From the NCBI GenBank assembly GCA_012840485.1, contig DULG01000077.1, positions 1 to 64,000 of the forward strand: DNA of 64,000 bases, given 5' to 3'. The notes under the pieces were generated by a model that did not search any database, was not told the origin of the DNA, and saw only the letters and a program-made list of their open reading frames with translations. Below, one piece after another: positions 35,417 to 45,692 of this stretch (position 1 is its first letter; each line of letters opens with the position of its first letter). This DNA is from Clostridia bacterium (lineage in GTDB: Bacteria; Bacillota; Thermoanaerobacteria; Thermoanaerobacterales; Thermoanaerobacteraceae). Both the position numbers and the translations under genes were made by a program.

Positions 35417-38400
35417 TTATAAAACTAAATTTTTGACATTATCCTTTTGTATTTCTTGATATTCATTTACAGATAAAATGGACAAGCCGTTCACATTTAC
35501 CTTTGACGCAGCATTTAATGCCGCTTTTATAGTATCTATAGATGTAAAAAGAGGAATTCTATATTCTACCGCGGTTCTTCTTAGTTTAAATCCTGCATTA
35601 TCAGGTTTTTTCCCTTTTGTTGGTGTATTCACTACAGCATCAAAATATCCATCCTTCAACAATTTTATTGCATGATCAAGAGACATAATATTTACATGAA
35701 TACCAATCAAACTCAAATACTTCCCCGTCCTGTATGTGGCATATATTTCATACCCTAAGCCCTGCAATTTTTCTACTAAAGATACCGCTTCTTGAAAATC
35801 TCTTTCCGCTATTGAAAGAAGTATTTTTCCTTTTTTAGGTATTTTAAGTCCTGCTCCTTCTAAAGCTTTGTAAAGTGCTCCTTCATAAGTTAAATCTATA
35901 CCCATTATCTCTCCTGTTGATTTCATTTCAGGACTTAGTGAAACTTCAACATATGTCAATTTTTCCATAGAAAATACAGGAGCTTTTACAACTGTATAAG
36001 GCGTTTTTGGCAAAAGGCCATTTTTGTATCCCAAATCTTTAAGTTTTTTCCCTAAAGCCACTTCTACCGCCAGTTTCACCATAGGTACACCCGTTGCTTT
36101 GCTCATAATAGGTACCGTACGCGAAGCTCTGGGATTTACTTCTAACACATATACAGTACCTTCTTTTACAGCAAATTGAATATTTATAAGTCCTTTTACA
36201 TTTAAAGCTTTTGAAATCTTTTCTGTGTATTCGATAATAGTGTTTATCTCCCGTTCAGACAAACTTCTTGCAGGATATATTGAAAAACTATCTCCTGAAT
36301 GCACTCCAGCTCTTTCTATGTGTTCCATTATTCCGGGTATTAATACACACTCACCATCTGAAACTGCATCAACTTCTACTTCTCTTCCATCTATATATTT
36401 ATCTATTAAAACAGGTTTGCCGGGAGATACTTGGGTTGCATTTGAAACATAGTCGATTATCTCTTGAAGTGTGTTAACTTTTTCCATGGACTGACCGCCT
36501 ATAACATAGGATGGCCTTACAAGAAGTGGAAAACCAAGTTTTAAGGCTATATCTTTTGCATCTCCTACTGTTAATGCATATTCACCTTTAGGTTGATTGA
36601 TGTTTAGCACTTTTAAAAGTTTTGAGAATTTTTCTCTATCTTCACTTATATCAATGCTTTCATGGGATGTACCTATTATTTTCACTGCATTTTTAACTAA
36701 CTCTTCTGTAAGATTAATTGCTGTCTGGCCGCCAAACATTACCATTACACCAAGTGGTTTTTCTTTTTCATATATGTTTAAAACATCCTCCAATGTAATA
36801 GGCTCAAAGTACAACCTGTCTCCCGTGTCAAAGTCTGTGCTGACAGTTTCAGGATTGTTGTTTATTATGATAGATTTAATTCCAGCATCTCTTAAAGCCC
36901 ACAAGGCTTTAACAGAACAGTAATCAAACTCAATTCCCTGACCAATTCTTATAGGACCAGAGCCTATTACAATTACTTTTGGTATGTCATGGGTCTCAAC
37001 TTCGTCTTCTTCGCCATAAGTTGAATATATATATTGTGTAACTGATTCAAATTCCGCTGCACAGGTATCTACCATTTTATAGGAAGGATATATGCTATAT
37101 TCTTTTCTTAATGCTCTCACATCTTCTTCTTTAATTCCCTTTATTGTTGCAATTTCTCTGTCTGAAAATCCCATTCTCTTTGCTTTTTTAAGAATCTCTT
37201 CCCTTAACTCATTTTTCTCTATTTCCCTTTCCATATTTATAATATTTAAAAGCTTATTTAAAAACCATTTGTCTATTTTTGTAACGTCATTAATATAATC
37301 AATGTCTATATCGCGGCGAAGAGCTTCTGCTATATAAAATAGCCTCATGTCATTAGGAACTGATATGCCTTTTAGTATTTCTTCTGTTTTCATGCCTTTT
37401 ATATTGTTTAATCGAAGGCCGTAAGCTTTTATCTCTAATGACCTTACGGCCTTCAAGAGGGAGGCTTCAAAAGACCTTTCTATTGCCATTACTTCTCCTG
37501 TCGCCTTCATCTGTGTTCCTATTTTTCTATCAGTAGTATAAAATTTGTCAAAAGGCCATCTTGGTATTTTTGTCACAACATAATCCAGTGCAGGTTCAAA
37601 AAATGCAGTTGTTTTACCTGTTACAGGATTTTTTATTTCATCAAGCCTAAGCCCTATTGCAATTTTTGCAGCAATCTTTGCAATAGGATATCCCGTTGCT
37701 TTTGATGCCAGTGCACTTGAACGACTAACCCTTGGGTTTACTTCTATAACATAGTATTTGTGGCTTTGGGGATCTAAAGCAAATTGGATATTACATCCTC
37801 CCTCAATTTTTAAAGCCTTGATTATTTTAATGCTTGCACTTCTTAACATTTGATATTCGTAATCTGACAAAGTCTGCACTGGCGCTACAACTATACTATC
37901 TCCTGTATGAACTCCTACTGGATCAAAATTTTCCATGCTGCAAATCGTAATACAATTATCAGCGGCATCTCTCATTACCTCAAACTCTATTTCTTTCCAT
38001 CCGTACAGAGATTTTTCAACAAGCACTTCTTGAGCCATGCTTTTTTTAAGGCCTAAGTCCACAATCGATATAAGTTCTTCGTCATTGTGGGCTATACCAC
38101 CGCCTGTACCTCCGAGTGTATATGCAGGCCTTATTATCAAAGGATAACCGTAATTTTTAGCAAATTTTAAGGCATCCTCTACATTTGTGACTGTAATACT
38201 TTCAGCAACTGGCTCTCCTATTTCCTGCATTTTTCTTTTAAAAAGTTCTCTATCTTCTGCAGTTTTTATTGACTCAAAAGAAGTTCCTAAAAGTTTTACA
38301 TTATATTTATCTAAAATTCCTTCTTCTTTAAGTTTGACAGCAAGATTAAGCCCTGTCTGTCCTCCTAAGGTAGCAAGAATTCCATCGGGTTTTTCTTTAG

Positions 38401-38635
38401 CTATGATTTTTTCAACTACAGAAACAGTAGGATTTTCAATATAAACAATATCTGCTATATCAGTATCAGTCATTATGGTAGCTGGATTGTTGTTTACCAG
38501 AACGACTTGTACCCCTTCTTCTTTTAAGGATTTACAGGCTTGGGTTCCTGAATAATCAAACTCCGCTGCTTGCCCTATTATAATAGGGCCTGAGCCTATT
38601 ACCAGAACCTTACTAATATCCTTATACTTCGGCAA
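35417..38635 (-). CDS. carB: carbamoyl-phosphate synthase, large subunit
   Basis: 1072 residues, full length. Two homologous ATP-grasp halves, each starting with a VLVIGSGP / VIVIGSGP motif (near 10 and 556) and containing the IEVNPR catalytic loop; the C-terminal MGS-like allosteric domain starts near 935. It makes carbamoyl phosphate for citrulline. Starts at TTG with AAGGAGG; overlaps carA by 14 nt. In this operon it probably serves arginine rather than pyrimidine supply. Confidence 0.97.
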   Translation of the reverse strand: MPKYKDISKVLVIGSGPIIIGQAAEFDYSGTQACKSLKEEGVQVVLVNNNPATIMTDTDIADIVYIENPTVSVVEKIIAKEKPDGILATLGGQTGLNLAVKLKEEGILDKYNVKLLGTSFESIKTAEDRELFKRKMQEIGEPVAESITVTNVEDALKFAKNYGYPLIIRPAYTLGGTGGGIAHNDEELISIVDLGLKKSMAQEVLVEKSLYGWKEIEFEVMRDAADNCITICSMENFDPVGVHTGDSIVVAPVQTLSDYEYQMLRSASIKIIKALKIEGGCNIQFALDPQSHKYYVIEVNPRVSRSSALASKATGYPIAKIAAKIAIGLRLDEIKNPVTGKTTAFFEPALDYVVTKIPRWPFDKFYTTDRKIGTQMKATGEVMAIERSFEASLLKAVRSLEIKAYGLRLNNIKGMKTEEILKGISVPNDMRLFYIAEALRRDIDIDYINDVTKIDKWFLNKLLNIINMEREIEKNELREEILKKAKRMGFSDREIATIKGIKEEDVRALRKEYSIYPSYKMVDTCAAEFESVTQYIYSTYGEEDEVETHDIPKVIVIGSGPIRIGQGIEFDYCSVKALWALRDAGIKSIIINNNPETVSTDFDTGDRLYFEPITLEDVLNIYEKEKPLGVMVMFGGQTAINLTEELVKNAVKIIGTSHESIDISEDREKFSKLLKVLNINQPKGEYALTVGDAKDIALKLGFPLLVRPSYVIGGQSMEKVNTLQEIIDYVSNATQVSPGKPVLIDKYIDGREVEVDAVSDGECVLIPGIMEHIERAGVHSGDSFSIYPARSLSEREINTIIEYTEKISKALNVKGLINIQFAVKEGTVYVLEVNPRASRTVPIMSKATGVPMVKLAVEVALGKKLKDLGYKNGLLPKTPYTVVKAPVFSMEKLTYVEVSLSPEMKSTGEIMGIDLTYEGALYKALEGAGLKIPKKGKILLSIAERDFQEAVSLVEKLQGLGYEIYATYRTGKYLSLIGIHVNIMSLDHAIKLLKDGYFDAVVNTPTKGKKPDNAGFKLRRTAVEYRIPLFTSIDTIKAALNAASKVNVNGLSILSVNEYQEIQKDNVKNLVL

Positions 38636-39692
38636 AATAAGACCTCCTTTTGTAAACCATGACTATATCCATGAATTTATCAAAAATATCTGTTGAATCA
38701 CGGGGTCCAGGACATGCCTCAGGATGATACTGTACAGAAAAAACTGGCAGAAACTTATGCATAATGCCTTCTACTGTTCCATCGTTTAAGTTTATATGGG
38801 TTACAGTTATCTTGTCTTTATCTATTGACTCCTCTTCAACAGCGTATCCGTGGTTTTGAGAAGTTATATAGTCTTTATTTGTCAGCAAATCTTTAACAGG
38901 TTGATTTGCACCTCTGTGGCCAAATTTCATCTTTACTGTATTGCATCCAAGAGCAAGGGCTATTATTTGATGCCCTAAGCATATCCCCAGCACAGGTTTC
39001 ATACCCATAAAGTGTTTAGTAAGTTCTATTGCATCAACTGCATCTTTAGGGTCTCCCGGTCCATTTGAAAGAAATATTGCATCGGGATTTATTTGCATAA
39101 CATCATCATAACTTGCATTATAAGGAAACACATAAATGTCAAATCCAACTGAATTTAGCATTTTTAAAATGCTCTTTTTTGTGCCAAGGTCAATAAAAGC
39201 AAGTTTTGGACCAATACCCGCTATACGGTATAACCTTTTCGTAGAAACTTCTTCCAAAAGATTTGTCTGGTCAAATTCTATATTGTCATCAGGATTATAA
39301 GTTATAATTCCTCTCATAGTTCCATTTTCTCTAAGCTTTTTTGTCAAAGCCCTTGTATCAATTCCCGATAATACTGGTATGTTGTGTTTATCAAGATAGC
39401 TTAAAAGCGACTCCTCACTTTGGAAATTGCTAGGCTTATCGCAATATTCCCGTACCACAAATCCCCTTATATGAGGCTTTTCTGATTGAAAGTCGTATTT
39501 GTTAATACCGTAATTCCCTATTAAAGGGTATGTCATGACAACTATTTGGCCTGCATAGGAAGGATCTGTTATGGCTTCTTGATAGCCTGTCATCCCTGTG
39601 GTAAAAACAACCTCTCCATATCCTTTTTTGTTTTTGCTTATTAACTCACCTTCAAATATACTTCCATCCTCAAGCTTAAAATAACCTTTCAT
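38622..39692 (-). CDS. carA: carbamoyl-phosphate synthase, small subunit
   Basis: 356 residues. N-terminal CarA fold ([27 protein letters not shown]) and a class I glutamine amidotransferase with GICLGHQ (Cys nucleophile) and SVQYHPEA. The ATG at 39692 has GGGG upstream and sits 1 nt after the argD stop; upstream in-frame starts lie inside argD. Confidence 0.95.
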   Translation of the reverse strand: MKGYFKLEDGSIFEGELISKNKKGYGEVVFTTGMTGYQEAITDPSYAGQIVVMTYPLIGNYGINKYDFQSEKPHIRGFVVREYCDKPSNFQSEESLLSYLDKHNIPVLSGIDTRALTKKLRENGTMRGIITYNPDDNIEFDQTNLLEEVSTKRLYRIAGIGPKLAFIDLGTKKSILKMLNSVGFDIYVFPYNASYDDVMQINPDAIFLSNGPGDPKDAVDAIELTKHFMGMKPVLGICLGHQIIALALGCNTVKMKFGHRGANQPVKDLLTNKDYITSQNHGYAVEEESIDKDKITVTHINLNDGTVEGIMHKFLPVFSVQYHPEACPGPRDSTDIFDKFMDIVMVYKRRSYFAEV

Positions 39693-39693
39693 A

Positions 39694-40881
39694 CTAAAAC
39701 CCCATTTCGTGAAGTACATCATCCAGTATTATTATCGCCGTATCTATTTCCTCTTCTGTCACAGTAAGAGGAGGAACGAACCTTAAAACATTGTGGCTGA
39801 TACAATTTATAAGAAGTCCTTTTTCCATTGCCTTTGTCACAATACCCGACGCCTCTTCCATATCCATTTCGCAGCCTATCATAAGTCCTTTCCCTCTCAC
39901 TTCTTTTATGACACTGTGTTTCTCCTTTAAACTTTCAAGGTTTCCCTTAAAATACTCACCTTTTTGAGCCACACTTTCTAAAAAGCCTTCCTTTGTTACT
40001 TCATTCATAACTGCAATTCCTGCGGCACAAGCAAGGGGATTTCCTCCAAATGTGGAAGCATGGTCTCCTGGTTGAAAAACAGCTTTATCCTCTTTTGCGA
40101 CAATAGCTCCTATTGGGAAACCTCCTCCCAACCCCTTTGCCAAAGTCATAATGTCAGGAGTTATACCGTAATGTTCATATCCAAAAAGTTTTCCCGTCCT
40201 TCCTATACCTGTCTGGACTTCGTCTATTACAAAGAGAATATCATTTTCATCGCATATTTCTCTTACCGCCTTTATATATTCGGGTTTAGCTTCATGGATA
40301 CCACCTTCCCCTTGCACTACTTCCAGCATAATTGCACATATTTCATCATCAATTGCTTCATAAAGAGCATCAATATCATTAAAAGGTACATATTTAAAAC
40401 CAGAGAGAAGTGGGCCAAAACCTTTGTGATACTTCTTTTGACCTGTCGCAGTAAGTGCCCCAAAAGTTCTTCCGTGAAAAGAATTTTTGGCAGATATAAC
40501 TTTATACCTTTTATCACCGTATTTTAATGAGGCATATTTTCTGGCAAGTTTTATTGCGCCTTCATTTGCTTCTGCACCACTATTTGCAAAAAATACCTTA
40601 TTCCCAAAGGAGTTTTCCGCGATTATCTTTGCAAGTTGTATCTGATTCTCATTCCAATAAAGATTAGAAGAGTGTATAAGTTTTTCGGATTGGTTCTTTA
40701 TAGCATCAACTAATGCCGGATGACAATGCCCCAATGAATTTACTGCAATGCCTGCAACAAAATCGAGATAAACATTCCCTTTGTCATCCCACACTTTTGT
40801 CCCTTTCCCCTCCACCAGGGTAATAGGGTATCTGCTGTAAGTATTCATTACATATTTCTTATCATCAACGCTTATCATCAT
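39694..40881 (-). CDS. argD: acetylornithine aminotransferase
   Basis: 395 residues. Class III aminotransferase: FANSGAEANEGAIKLAR, HGRTFGALTATGQ, DEVQTGIGRTGKLF, and PLP lysine in TLAKGLGGGFPIGA. It makes N-acetylornithine. ATG at 40881 (another ATG follows directly) with AGGAAAGGAA upstream; overlaps argB by 17 nt. Confidence 0.95.
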   Translation of the reverse strand: MMISVDDKKYVMNTYSRYPITLVEGKGTKVWDDKGNVYLDFVAGIAVNSLGHCHPALVDAIKNQSEKLIHSSNLYWNENQIQLAKIIAENSFGNKVFFANSGAEANEGAIKLARKYASLKYGDKRYKVISAKNSFHGRTFGALTATGQKKYHKGFGPLLSGFKYVPFNDIDALYEAIDDEICAIMLEVVQGEGGIHEAKPEYIKAVREICDENDILFVIDEVQTGIGRTGKLFGYEHYGITPDIMTLAKGLGGGFPIGAIVAKEDKAVFQPGDHASTFGGNPLACAAGIAVMNEVTKEGFLESVAQKGEYFKGNLESLKEKHSVIKEVRGKGLMIGCEMDMEEASGIVTKAMEKGLLINCISHNVLRFVPPLTVTEEEIDTAIIILDDVLHEMGF

Positions 40882-41764
40882 CAAAACATTCCTTTCCTAT
40901 CATAGTTCCTATTCCTTCATCAGTAAAAATTTCAAGAAGCAGTGAATGGGTAAGCCTTCCGTCAATAATGTGGGCCCTTTTTACGCCATTTTCAATAGCC
41001 TTTACACAACATTCAAGTTTTGGTATCATTCCACCGTTTATACGGCCTGAATTCATGAGTTCTTTTGCGTGTTCCAAATCCATTCGGGATATTAGGCTGC
41101 TTTTATCATCTATATTTGATAAAATTCCTTCTACATCTGTAAGTAAAATTAGTTTTTCTGCTTTTAATGCTTCTGCAATCTTTCCTGCTGCAGTATCCGC
41201 ATTTACATTGTAAGTTTTTCCGTCATCTCCAAAAGAAACTGGTGCAATAACAGGTACATAGCCTCTTTCCAGTATCATCTTTATAACATCAATGTTTACA
41301 TCTACAATATTTCCCACATATCCTATATCTCCATTTGAAATGTCTTTTTCCGCTTTTAAAAGCCTTCCATCTTTTCCACTTATGCCAATCGCCTGACCGC
41401 CTAATTCATTGATCATAGATACAATTTCCTTATTAATGCGCCCCACTAGTACCATTTCAACAACTTCCATAGTTACCTCGTCAGTAACCCGCAGTCCCTT
41501 CACAAACTTTGACTCTATGCCTAATCTTTTTAGCATGTTATTTATCTCTGGTCCACCGCCATGTACAACTATAGGATTTAATCCTACAAATTTCATCAAT
41601 ACAATGTCCTGCATTACCATTTTTTTTAAATTGCAGTCTAACATTGCACTACCGCCGTATTTTATTACAATTGTCTTGCCAGAAAACTTCTTAATGTATG
41701 GGAGTGCTTCTATTAAAACATGGGCTTTTGCAATTTCATCGCCAAACTTCTCTTTTCTAATCAT
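40865..41764 (-). CDS. argB: acetylglutamate kinase
   Basis: 299 residues. Amino-acid-kinase fold: TIVIKYGGSAM, VVHGGGPEINNML, and YNVNADTAAGKIAEAL. The length with the N-terminal helix is that of the arginine-inhibited hexameric type. Overlaps argJ by 4 nt (ATGA). Confidence 0.96.
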   Translation of the reverse strand: MIRKEKFGDEIAKAHVLIEALPYIKKFSGKTIVIKYGGSAMLDCNLKKMVMQDIVLMKFVGLNPIVVHGGGPEINNMLKRLGIESKFVKGLRVTDEVTMEVVEMVLVGRINKEIVSMINELGGQAIGISGKDGRLLKAEKDISNGDIGYVGNIVDVNIDVIKMILERGYVPVIAPVSFGDDGKTYNVNADTAAGKIAEALKAEKLILLTDVEGILSNIDDKSSLISRMDLEHAKELMNSGRINGGMIPKLECCVKAIENGVKRAHIIDGRLTHSLLLEIFTDEGIGTMIGKECFDDDKR

Positions 41765-42981
41765 GTCCTGTAACTCCCATTGATTTTCACATAGTCATAG
41801 CTTAAATCGCACCCCCAAGAAGTTGCAGTACATTCCCCGGTTTTCATATCTACAGTTACAGTAATTTCTTTTTCTTTTAAAATTTCTTTGGCTAAAGCCT
41901 CATTAAAAAAGATGTATCCGCTATTTTCACAAACTTTAATTTCTCCTTTCACGCTTTTTAAATATATGTCAAGTGTATTTGCGTCAAAATCTGCTCCTGA
42001 ATATCCTACTGCTGCTAGAATCCTTCCCCAGTTGGCATCTTCACCAAATATAGCTGTTTTTACAAGATTTGAATTTATTATAGATTTTGCAACCAACCTT
42101 GCATCTTTTTCAGTTTTTGCATTTATTACATTTACTTCTATAAGCTTAGTTGCTCCTTCCCCATCCTTCACAATAAGTTTTGCAAGAGTTTTATTCACAT
42201 ACTCTAAGGCTTTATAAAACACATCAAATTCATGAGTCCCTTCTTCTATTGTTTTGTTTTGCGCTTCCCCATTTGCAAGTATTATCGCTGTATCATTTGT
42301 GCTCATATCTCCATCAACAGAAATCATGTTATAAGTTTTGTCTACAGTTTCTTTAAAAGCTTTATTTAATGCAACCTTAGTTATATTAGCATCTGTAAGT
42401 ATAAAAGAAAGCATTGTGGCCATATTTGGATGTATCATACCTGACCCTTTTGCAAACCCTGTCATTGTAACAATTTTACCTTCTATTACAAACTTGGCTG
42501 TCACACCTTTTAAAAAAGTATCTGTTGTCATTATAGCTTCAGCCGCCTGGTACCCACCCTCTGTTGAAAGATTTTCTGCCGCAGCCTCAATCCCTTTTAA
42601 AACTCTTTCCATAGGAAGAGGTGCACCAATAACCCCTGTCGAACATACCAGCACATTTTCTTCATCTATTTTAAGAAGTTGTGACACTTTTTTTGCCATG
42701 TTAACCGCATCCTCAAAGCCTTTTTCTCCTGTGCAGGCATTGGCATTGCCACTGTTTATAATAATCGCCTGTGCCTCTCTTTTTTCTATATTTTTCATAT
42801 CAAGAAGGACTGGCGCCGCTTTAACCTTATTCGTTGTAAATACTGCTGCTGCATTTGCCACTTTTTCTGAATATATGAGTGCGACATCTTTTTTGCTTTT
42901 TTTAATTCCTGCAAAGATACCCGAAGCCAAAAAGCCTTTCGGCAGTTCAATACTTCCTTCTAAAATCTCCAACTCTTCCAT
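41761..42981 (-). CDS. argJ: bifunctional ornithine acetyltransferase/N-acetylglutamate synthase
   Basis: 406 residues. Self-cleavage motif KGSGMIHPNMATMLSF with the nucleophilic Thr near 190; N-terminal KGFLASGIFAGIK. It recycles the acetyl group between ornithine and glutamate. The ATG at 42981 has GGAGG 8 nt upstream; the TTG five codons earlier does not. Confidence 0.95.
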   Translation of the reverse strand: MEELEILEGSIELPKGFLASGIFAGIKKSKKDVALIYSEKVANAAAVFTTNKVKAAPVLLDMKNIEKREAQAIIINSGNANACTGEKGFEDAVNMAKKVSQLLKIDEENVLVCSTGVIGAPLPMERVLKGIEAAAENLSTEGGYQAAEAIMTTDTFLKGVTAKFVIEGKIVTMTGFAKGSGMIHPNMATMLSFILTDANITKVALNKAFKETVDKTYNMISVDGDMSTNDTAIILANGEAQNKTIEEGTHEFDVFYKALEYVNKTLAKLIVKDGEGATKLIEVNVINAKTEKDARLVAKSIINSNLVKTAIFGEDANWGRILAAVGYSGADFDANTLDIYLKSVKGEIKVCENSGYIFFNEALAKEILKEKEITVTVDMKTGECTATSWGCDLSYDYVKINGSYRT

Positions 42982-43025
42982 TATCAAATCCTCCAAATCC
43001 CTTTATTTTTTGTTTGTGTTTTTAT

Positions 43026-44060
43026 CTACGGATATATTGGAACTATATCAAGTCCAGTATTTTCATCTATTCCAAACATAATATTCATATTTTGCACTGC
43101 CTGGCCTGACGCCCCTTTAACGAGATTATCAATTGCAGACATCACTATTAAAGTATTAGTATGTTTATCAACTTCAAACCCTATGTGACAAAAATTCGAC
43201 CCATAAACATTTTTTGTTGCAGGGTAATCGCCAGGTTGTAACACTTTTACAAAATACTCATTTTTATAAAAATCGGTGTAAACATTATAAACAGTGTTTA
43301 CATCCATATCTTTTTTTAGTTTGCAATACATAGTACTTAAAATTCCTCTTGTCATTGGAGCAAGGTGGGGCGTAAACACAACTGACACTTTTTCACCAAA
43401 AACTTTTGAAAGCTCTTGCTCCATCTCTGGGATATGCCTGTGTTTTGCAACATTATACGCTTTTATGTTTTCATTGCATTCTGCATACATATTGTTATGG
43501 GAGGGATTGTGACCTGCCCCTGATACACCTGACTTTGAATCAACAATTACATTCCCCTCTATTATGCCATTTTTCAAAAGAGGCATAAGTCCCAAAATAA
43601 CACTTGTAGGGTAACATCCCGGATTTCCTACTACTTCAGCCTCTTTTATTTTTTCTCTGTAAACTTCCGGAAGACCATATACCCTTTTAATACCTTCATA
43701 ATTTTTATAATCTCCACCATACCATTCTTTGTAGACGGAATAATCATCAAATCTAAAATCAGCTCCTAAGTCAATCACCTTTACTCCTTTTTTCACAGCT
43801 TCTCTGGCGATTTTTGAAGCATGACCTGAAGGCAAAGCCGTAAATATGACATCGCATTCTGACATTGCCTTTTCTAGGCTTAACTCTTCCAACTCTTTGT
43901 CGCAAAAACCAATGAGGGATGAATAAACATCCGAAATTGCTTTGGTATTATAACTTTGAGAAGAAAGATATTTTATCTCTACTTTTTCATGCTTTGAGAG
44001 AATTCTTATAAGTTCGACCCCTGTATAACCCGTTGCCCCAAATATTCCTACTCTTATCAT
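43026..44060 (-). CDS. argC: N-acetyl-gamma-glutamyl-phosphate reductase
   Basis: 344 residues. NADP-binding [15 protein letters not shown] at 5-19 and the active-site motif VGNPGCYPT (Cys near 148). First gene of the eight-gene arginine operon; GAGGGAGG lies 8 nt upstream of the ATG. Promoter and ARG-like boxes are in the 150 nt upstream. Confidence 0.96.
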   Translation of the reverse strand: MIRVGIFGATGYTGVELIRILSKHEKVEIKYLSSQSYNTKAISDVYSSLIGFCDKELEELSLEKAMSECDVIFTALPSGHASKIAREAVKKGVKVIDLGADFRFDDYSVYKEWYGGDYKNYEGIKRVYGLPEVYREKIKEAEVVGNPGCYPTSVILGLMPLLKNGIIEGNVIVDSKSGVSGAGHNPSHNNMYAECNENIKAYNVAKHRHIPEMEQELSKVFGEKVSVVFTPHLAPMTRGILSTMYCKLKKDMDVNTVYNVYTDFYKNEYFVKVLQPGDYPATKNVYGSNFCHIGFEVDKHTNTLIVMSAIDNLVKGASGQAVQNMNIMFGIDENTGLDIVPIYP

Positions 44061-44164
44061 TTAAAACTGCCTCCCTCTTTTACATCCTTTTACCCTTTTT
44101 ATTTTGTTAAATATATATACAGTTTTTCTTATATTTATGCATATAAAGTTAAAAAAATATCGCT

Positions 44165-44202
44165 TCTGCATAAATAAAATATTTAACTCATAATTATACA
44201 AC
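44165..44202. promoter_or_regulatory. argC: candidate ArgR (ARG box) sites
   Basis: Two adjacent stretches resemble the TNTGNATWWWWATNCANA operator: TCTGCATAAAT (44165-44175, good left half) and CATAATTATACAA (44190-44202, good centre and right half). They lie just downstream of the arg promoter, as expected for repression by ArgR. Region is AT-rich, so chance matches are possible. Confidence 0.42.
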
Positions 44203-44213
44203 TTTTATTTAAC

Positions 44214-44241
44214 ATTATACCACCATAAAAAATTTTTTCAA
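44214..44241 (-). promoter_or_regulatory. promoter of the arginine operon
   Basis: TTGAAA, 16 nt, TATAAT on the minus strand, about 155 nt before argC. Confidence 0.75.
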
Positions 44242-44287
44242 GAGTTTTTCACAAAAAATTTTTTCTCTTTAAGTTACTAAAATCAAC

Positions 44288-44337
44288 AGACAAGAAAATG
44301 GTTTTTTGTCTCCAAATAAAAAACCATTCCCTTGTCT
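44288..44337. repeat. large two-part hairpin beside the MFS remnant
   Basis: AGACAAG / CTTGTCT outer stem and ATGGTTTTTT / AAAAAACCAT inner stem with a 10-nt loop. Probably the terminator that once served the MFS tail next to it. Confidence 0.6.
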
Positions 44338-44339
44338 AC

Positions 44340-44497
44340 TTCCACTTCAAAAATACATACCCAAAAACCAATATAGAATTACACAAAAACATAGTCTTTA
44401 TTCCGTAAATATCACTTAAAAAGCCTCCCACTAAACTTCCCGTAATCCTTAAAATTCCCATACCTATTAAATGTTCATTGTCTGTCCTGAGGCTTTA
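44340..44497 (-). pseudogene. decayed duplicate of the 3' end of the MFS gene at 52797-53939
   Basis: About 155 nt align with 52797-52982, sharing stretches such as TCTGTCCTGAGGCTTTAAG, ATATCACTTAA and CCCATACCTATTAAAT. A 19-nt deletion has occurred between two CCAATA repeats, plus scattered substitutions. No start or intact frame remains. Confidence 0.85.
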
Positions 44498-44513
44498 AGA
44501 TCATTTCTCCCTT

Positions 44514-45692
44514 CTAATAAAGCTCTATACAAACCCTCTTGCCGCATTTTTTCAGGATTTGGGCTAGTTCTTCTACAATTTTGAGCTTGTCGCTTGTGCC
44601 TATCGACAGGTATGCATCCTGATGAGCAGGATTAACAGCTCGCCCTACTATAAAACAGATATGGGTGGAATGATTGACAAGCATATCTGCCAGCATTGAA
44701 GCCCCATCCTTCTTTCCCTTCTTATTGCCAAAAAAGTTAGGAGAAAGGGAATACGGATTTATAATAGTCTTTAGTATTTCTAAACAATTGCGTAAAGTTA
44801 TCAAACCTTCGGTTACAAGATCTATCCCCTCTATTTTACCAACAGGAGGTATTGTCGATTCATTATAGCCTATATTTGTAATTATTTTCCTTCCAATTTC
44901 CCTAGAAACAATATTTGCAGTCGTACCCCCGCAGACCACCTTTTTACCTTCACTGTTGATAAGTTTTTTCACAACTTCTGCATCCTTTGACCTATCTTGA
45001 GGGGGTCCAACTAAGACCGTGATCAGCTCTAATTTTCTTAAACCTACTCCCACGACTGTGGCATCGTCTCCCGGATTGCCGGCATACAGACAGCTACATG
45101 TTTTAATTAACTGGTCTACCATCTCCGACACAAAATATCCCCTTCTATCAAGTCTCTCCAAATATTCAGCTACATTAGACCACTGCCATCCTAGGTTCAG
45201 GACAACTCCCACCCCCGCGTGTATTACTCCATCACTTACTAGAAATATTTTATCTCCCGGAAAAACTTTGAACTTATACTCTAGGACTCTTCTATTTTCC
45301 ACTATCAATTCCCTGAAAGGCAGCTTAATAATTCCCACATCTCGTATATAGATTACAGATGGATTATCAAATTCATAAAGCTCCCCTTCTCCCTCCTCGT
45401 TAATCTTGAGAATGGAAAAGGTAGAGTAAGCAATTTGCCGCACCCGGCACACTGGAAGAGTATTTATTATAGTCTTAACAACTTCTTCTATAGAAGCTCC
45501 GTTTTTTATCATGGTAGAAGCAATTCTTACTGTAAGAGTAGAAAGTATACTAGCCTTTACACCACTACCCAATCCATCAGCCATTACGACAATTATGCCA
45601 TCTTCAGACTGTACAACTTCAACACTGTCCCCACACAACTCTTCTCCTTTTTTGATAAGGCTTTTAGTAAACACTTCGGTATAAATCTTCAC
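44514..45692 (-). CDS. SpoIIE-type (PP2C) serine phosphatase
   Basis: 392 residues. Residues 1-200 are a SpoIIE/PP2C domain: VVMADGLGSGVKASILS (metal Asp), KIFLVSDGVIHAG, NPGDDATVVGVGL. Residues 210-392 form a second domain with VCGGTTANIVSREIGR, not one I can name. The start overlaps the stop of the hydrogenase-like sensor by 4 nt, a pairing known for sensory [FeFe] hydrogenases; the phosphatase may relay the redox or hydrogen signal through an unidentified phosphoprotein. Confidence 0.85.
   Translation of the reverse strand: MKIYTEVFTKSLIKKGEELCGDSVEVVQSEDGIIVVMADGLGSGVKASILSTLTVRIASTMIKNGASIEEVVKTIINTLPVCRVRQIAYSTFSILKINEEGEGELYEFDNPSVIYIRDVGIIKLPFRELIVENRRVLEYKFKVFPGDKIFLVSDGVIHAGVGVVLNLGWQWSNVAEYLERLDRRGYFVSEMVDQLIKTCSCLYAGNPGDDATVVGVGLRKLELITVLVGPPQDRSKDAEVVKKLINSEGKKVVCGGTTANIVSREIGRKIITNIGYNESTIPPVGKIEGIDLVTEGLITLRNCLEILKTIINPYSLSPNFFGNKKGKKDGASMLADMLVNHSTHICFIVGRAVNPAHQDAYLSIGTSDKLKIVEELAQILKKCGKRVCIELY

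Noticed and set aside
42338-43081. 247-codon open frame antisense to argJ/argC
   Set aside because: It is the opposite strand of well-supported genes, has no ribosome site, and a composition rich in Ser/Ile/Phe typical of antisense shadows.
44061-44160. T-box leader for the arginine operon
   Set aside because: No TGG-T-box core or specifier stem is visible; the region fits ArgR control better.
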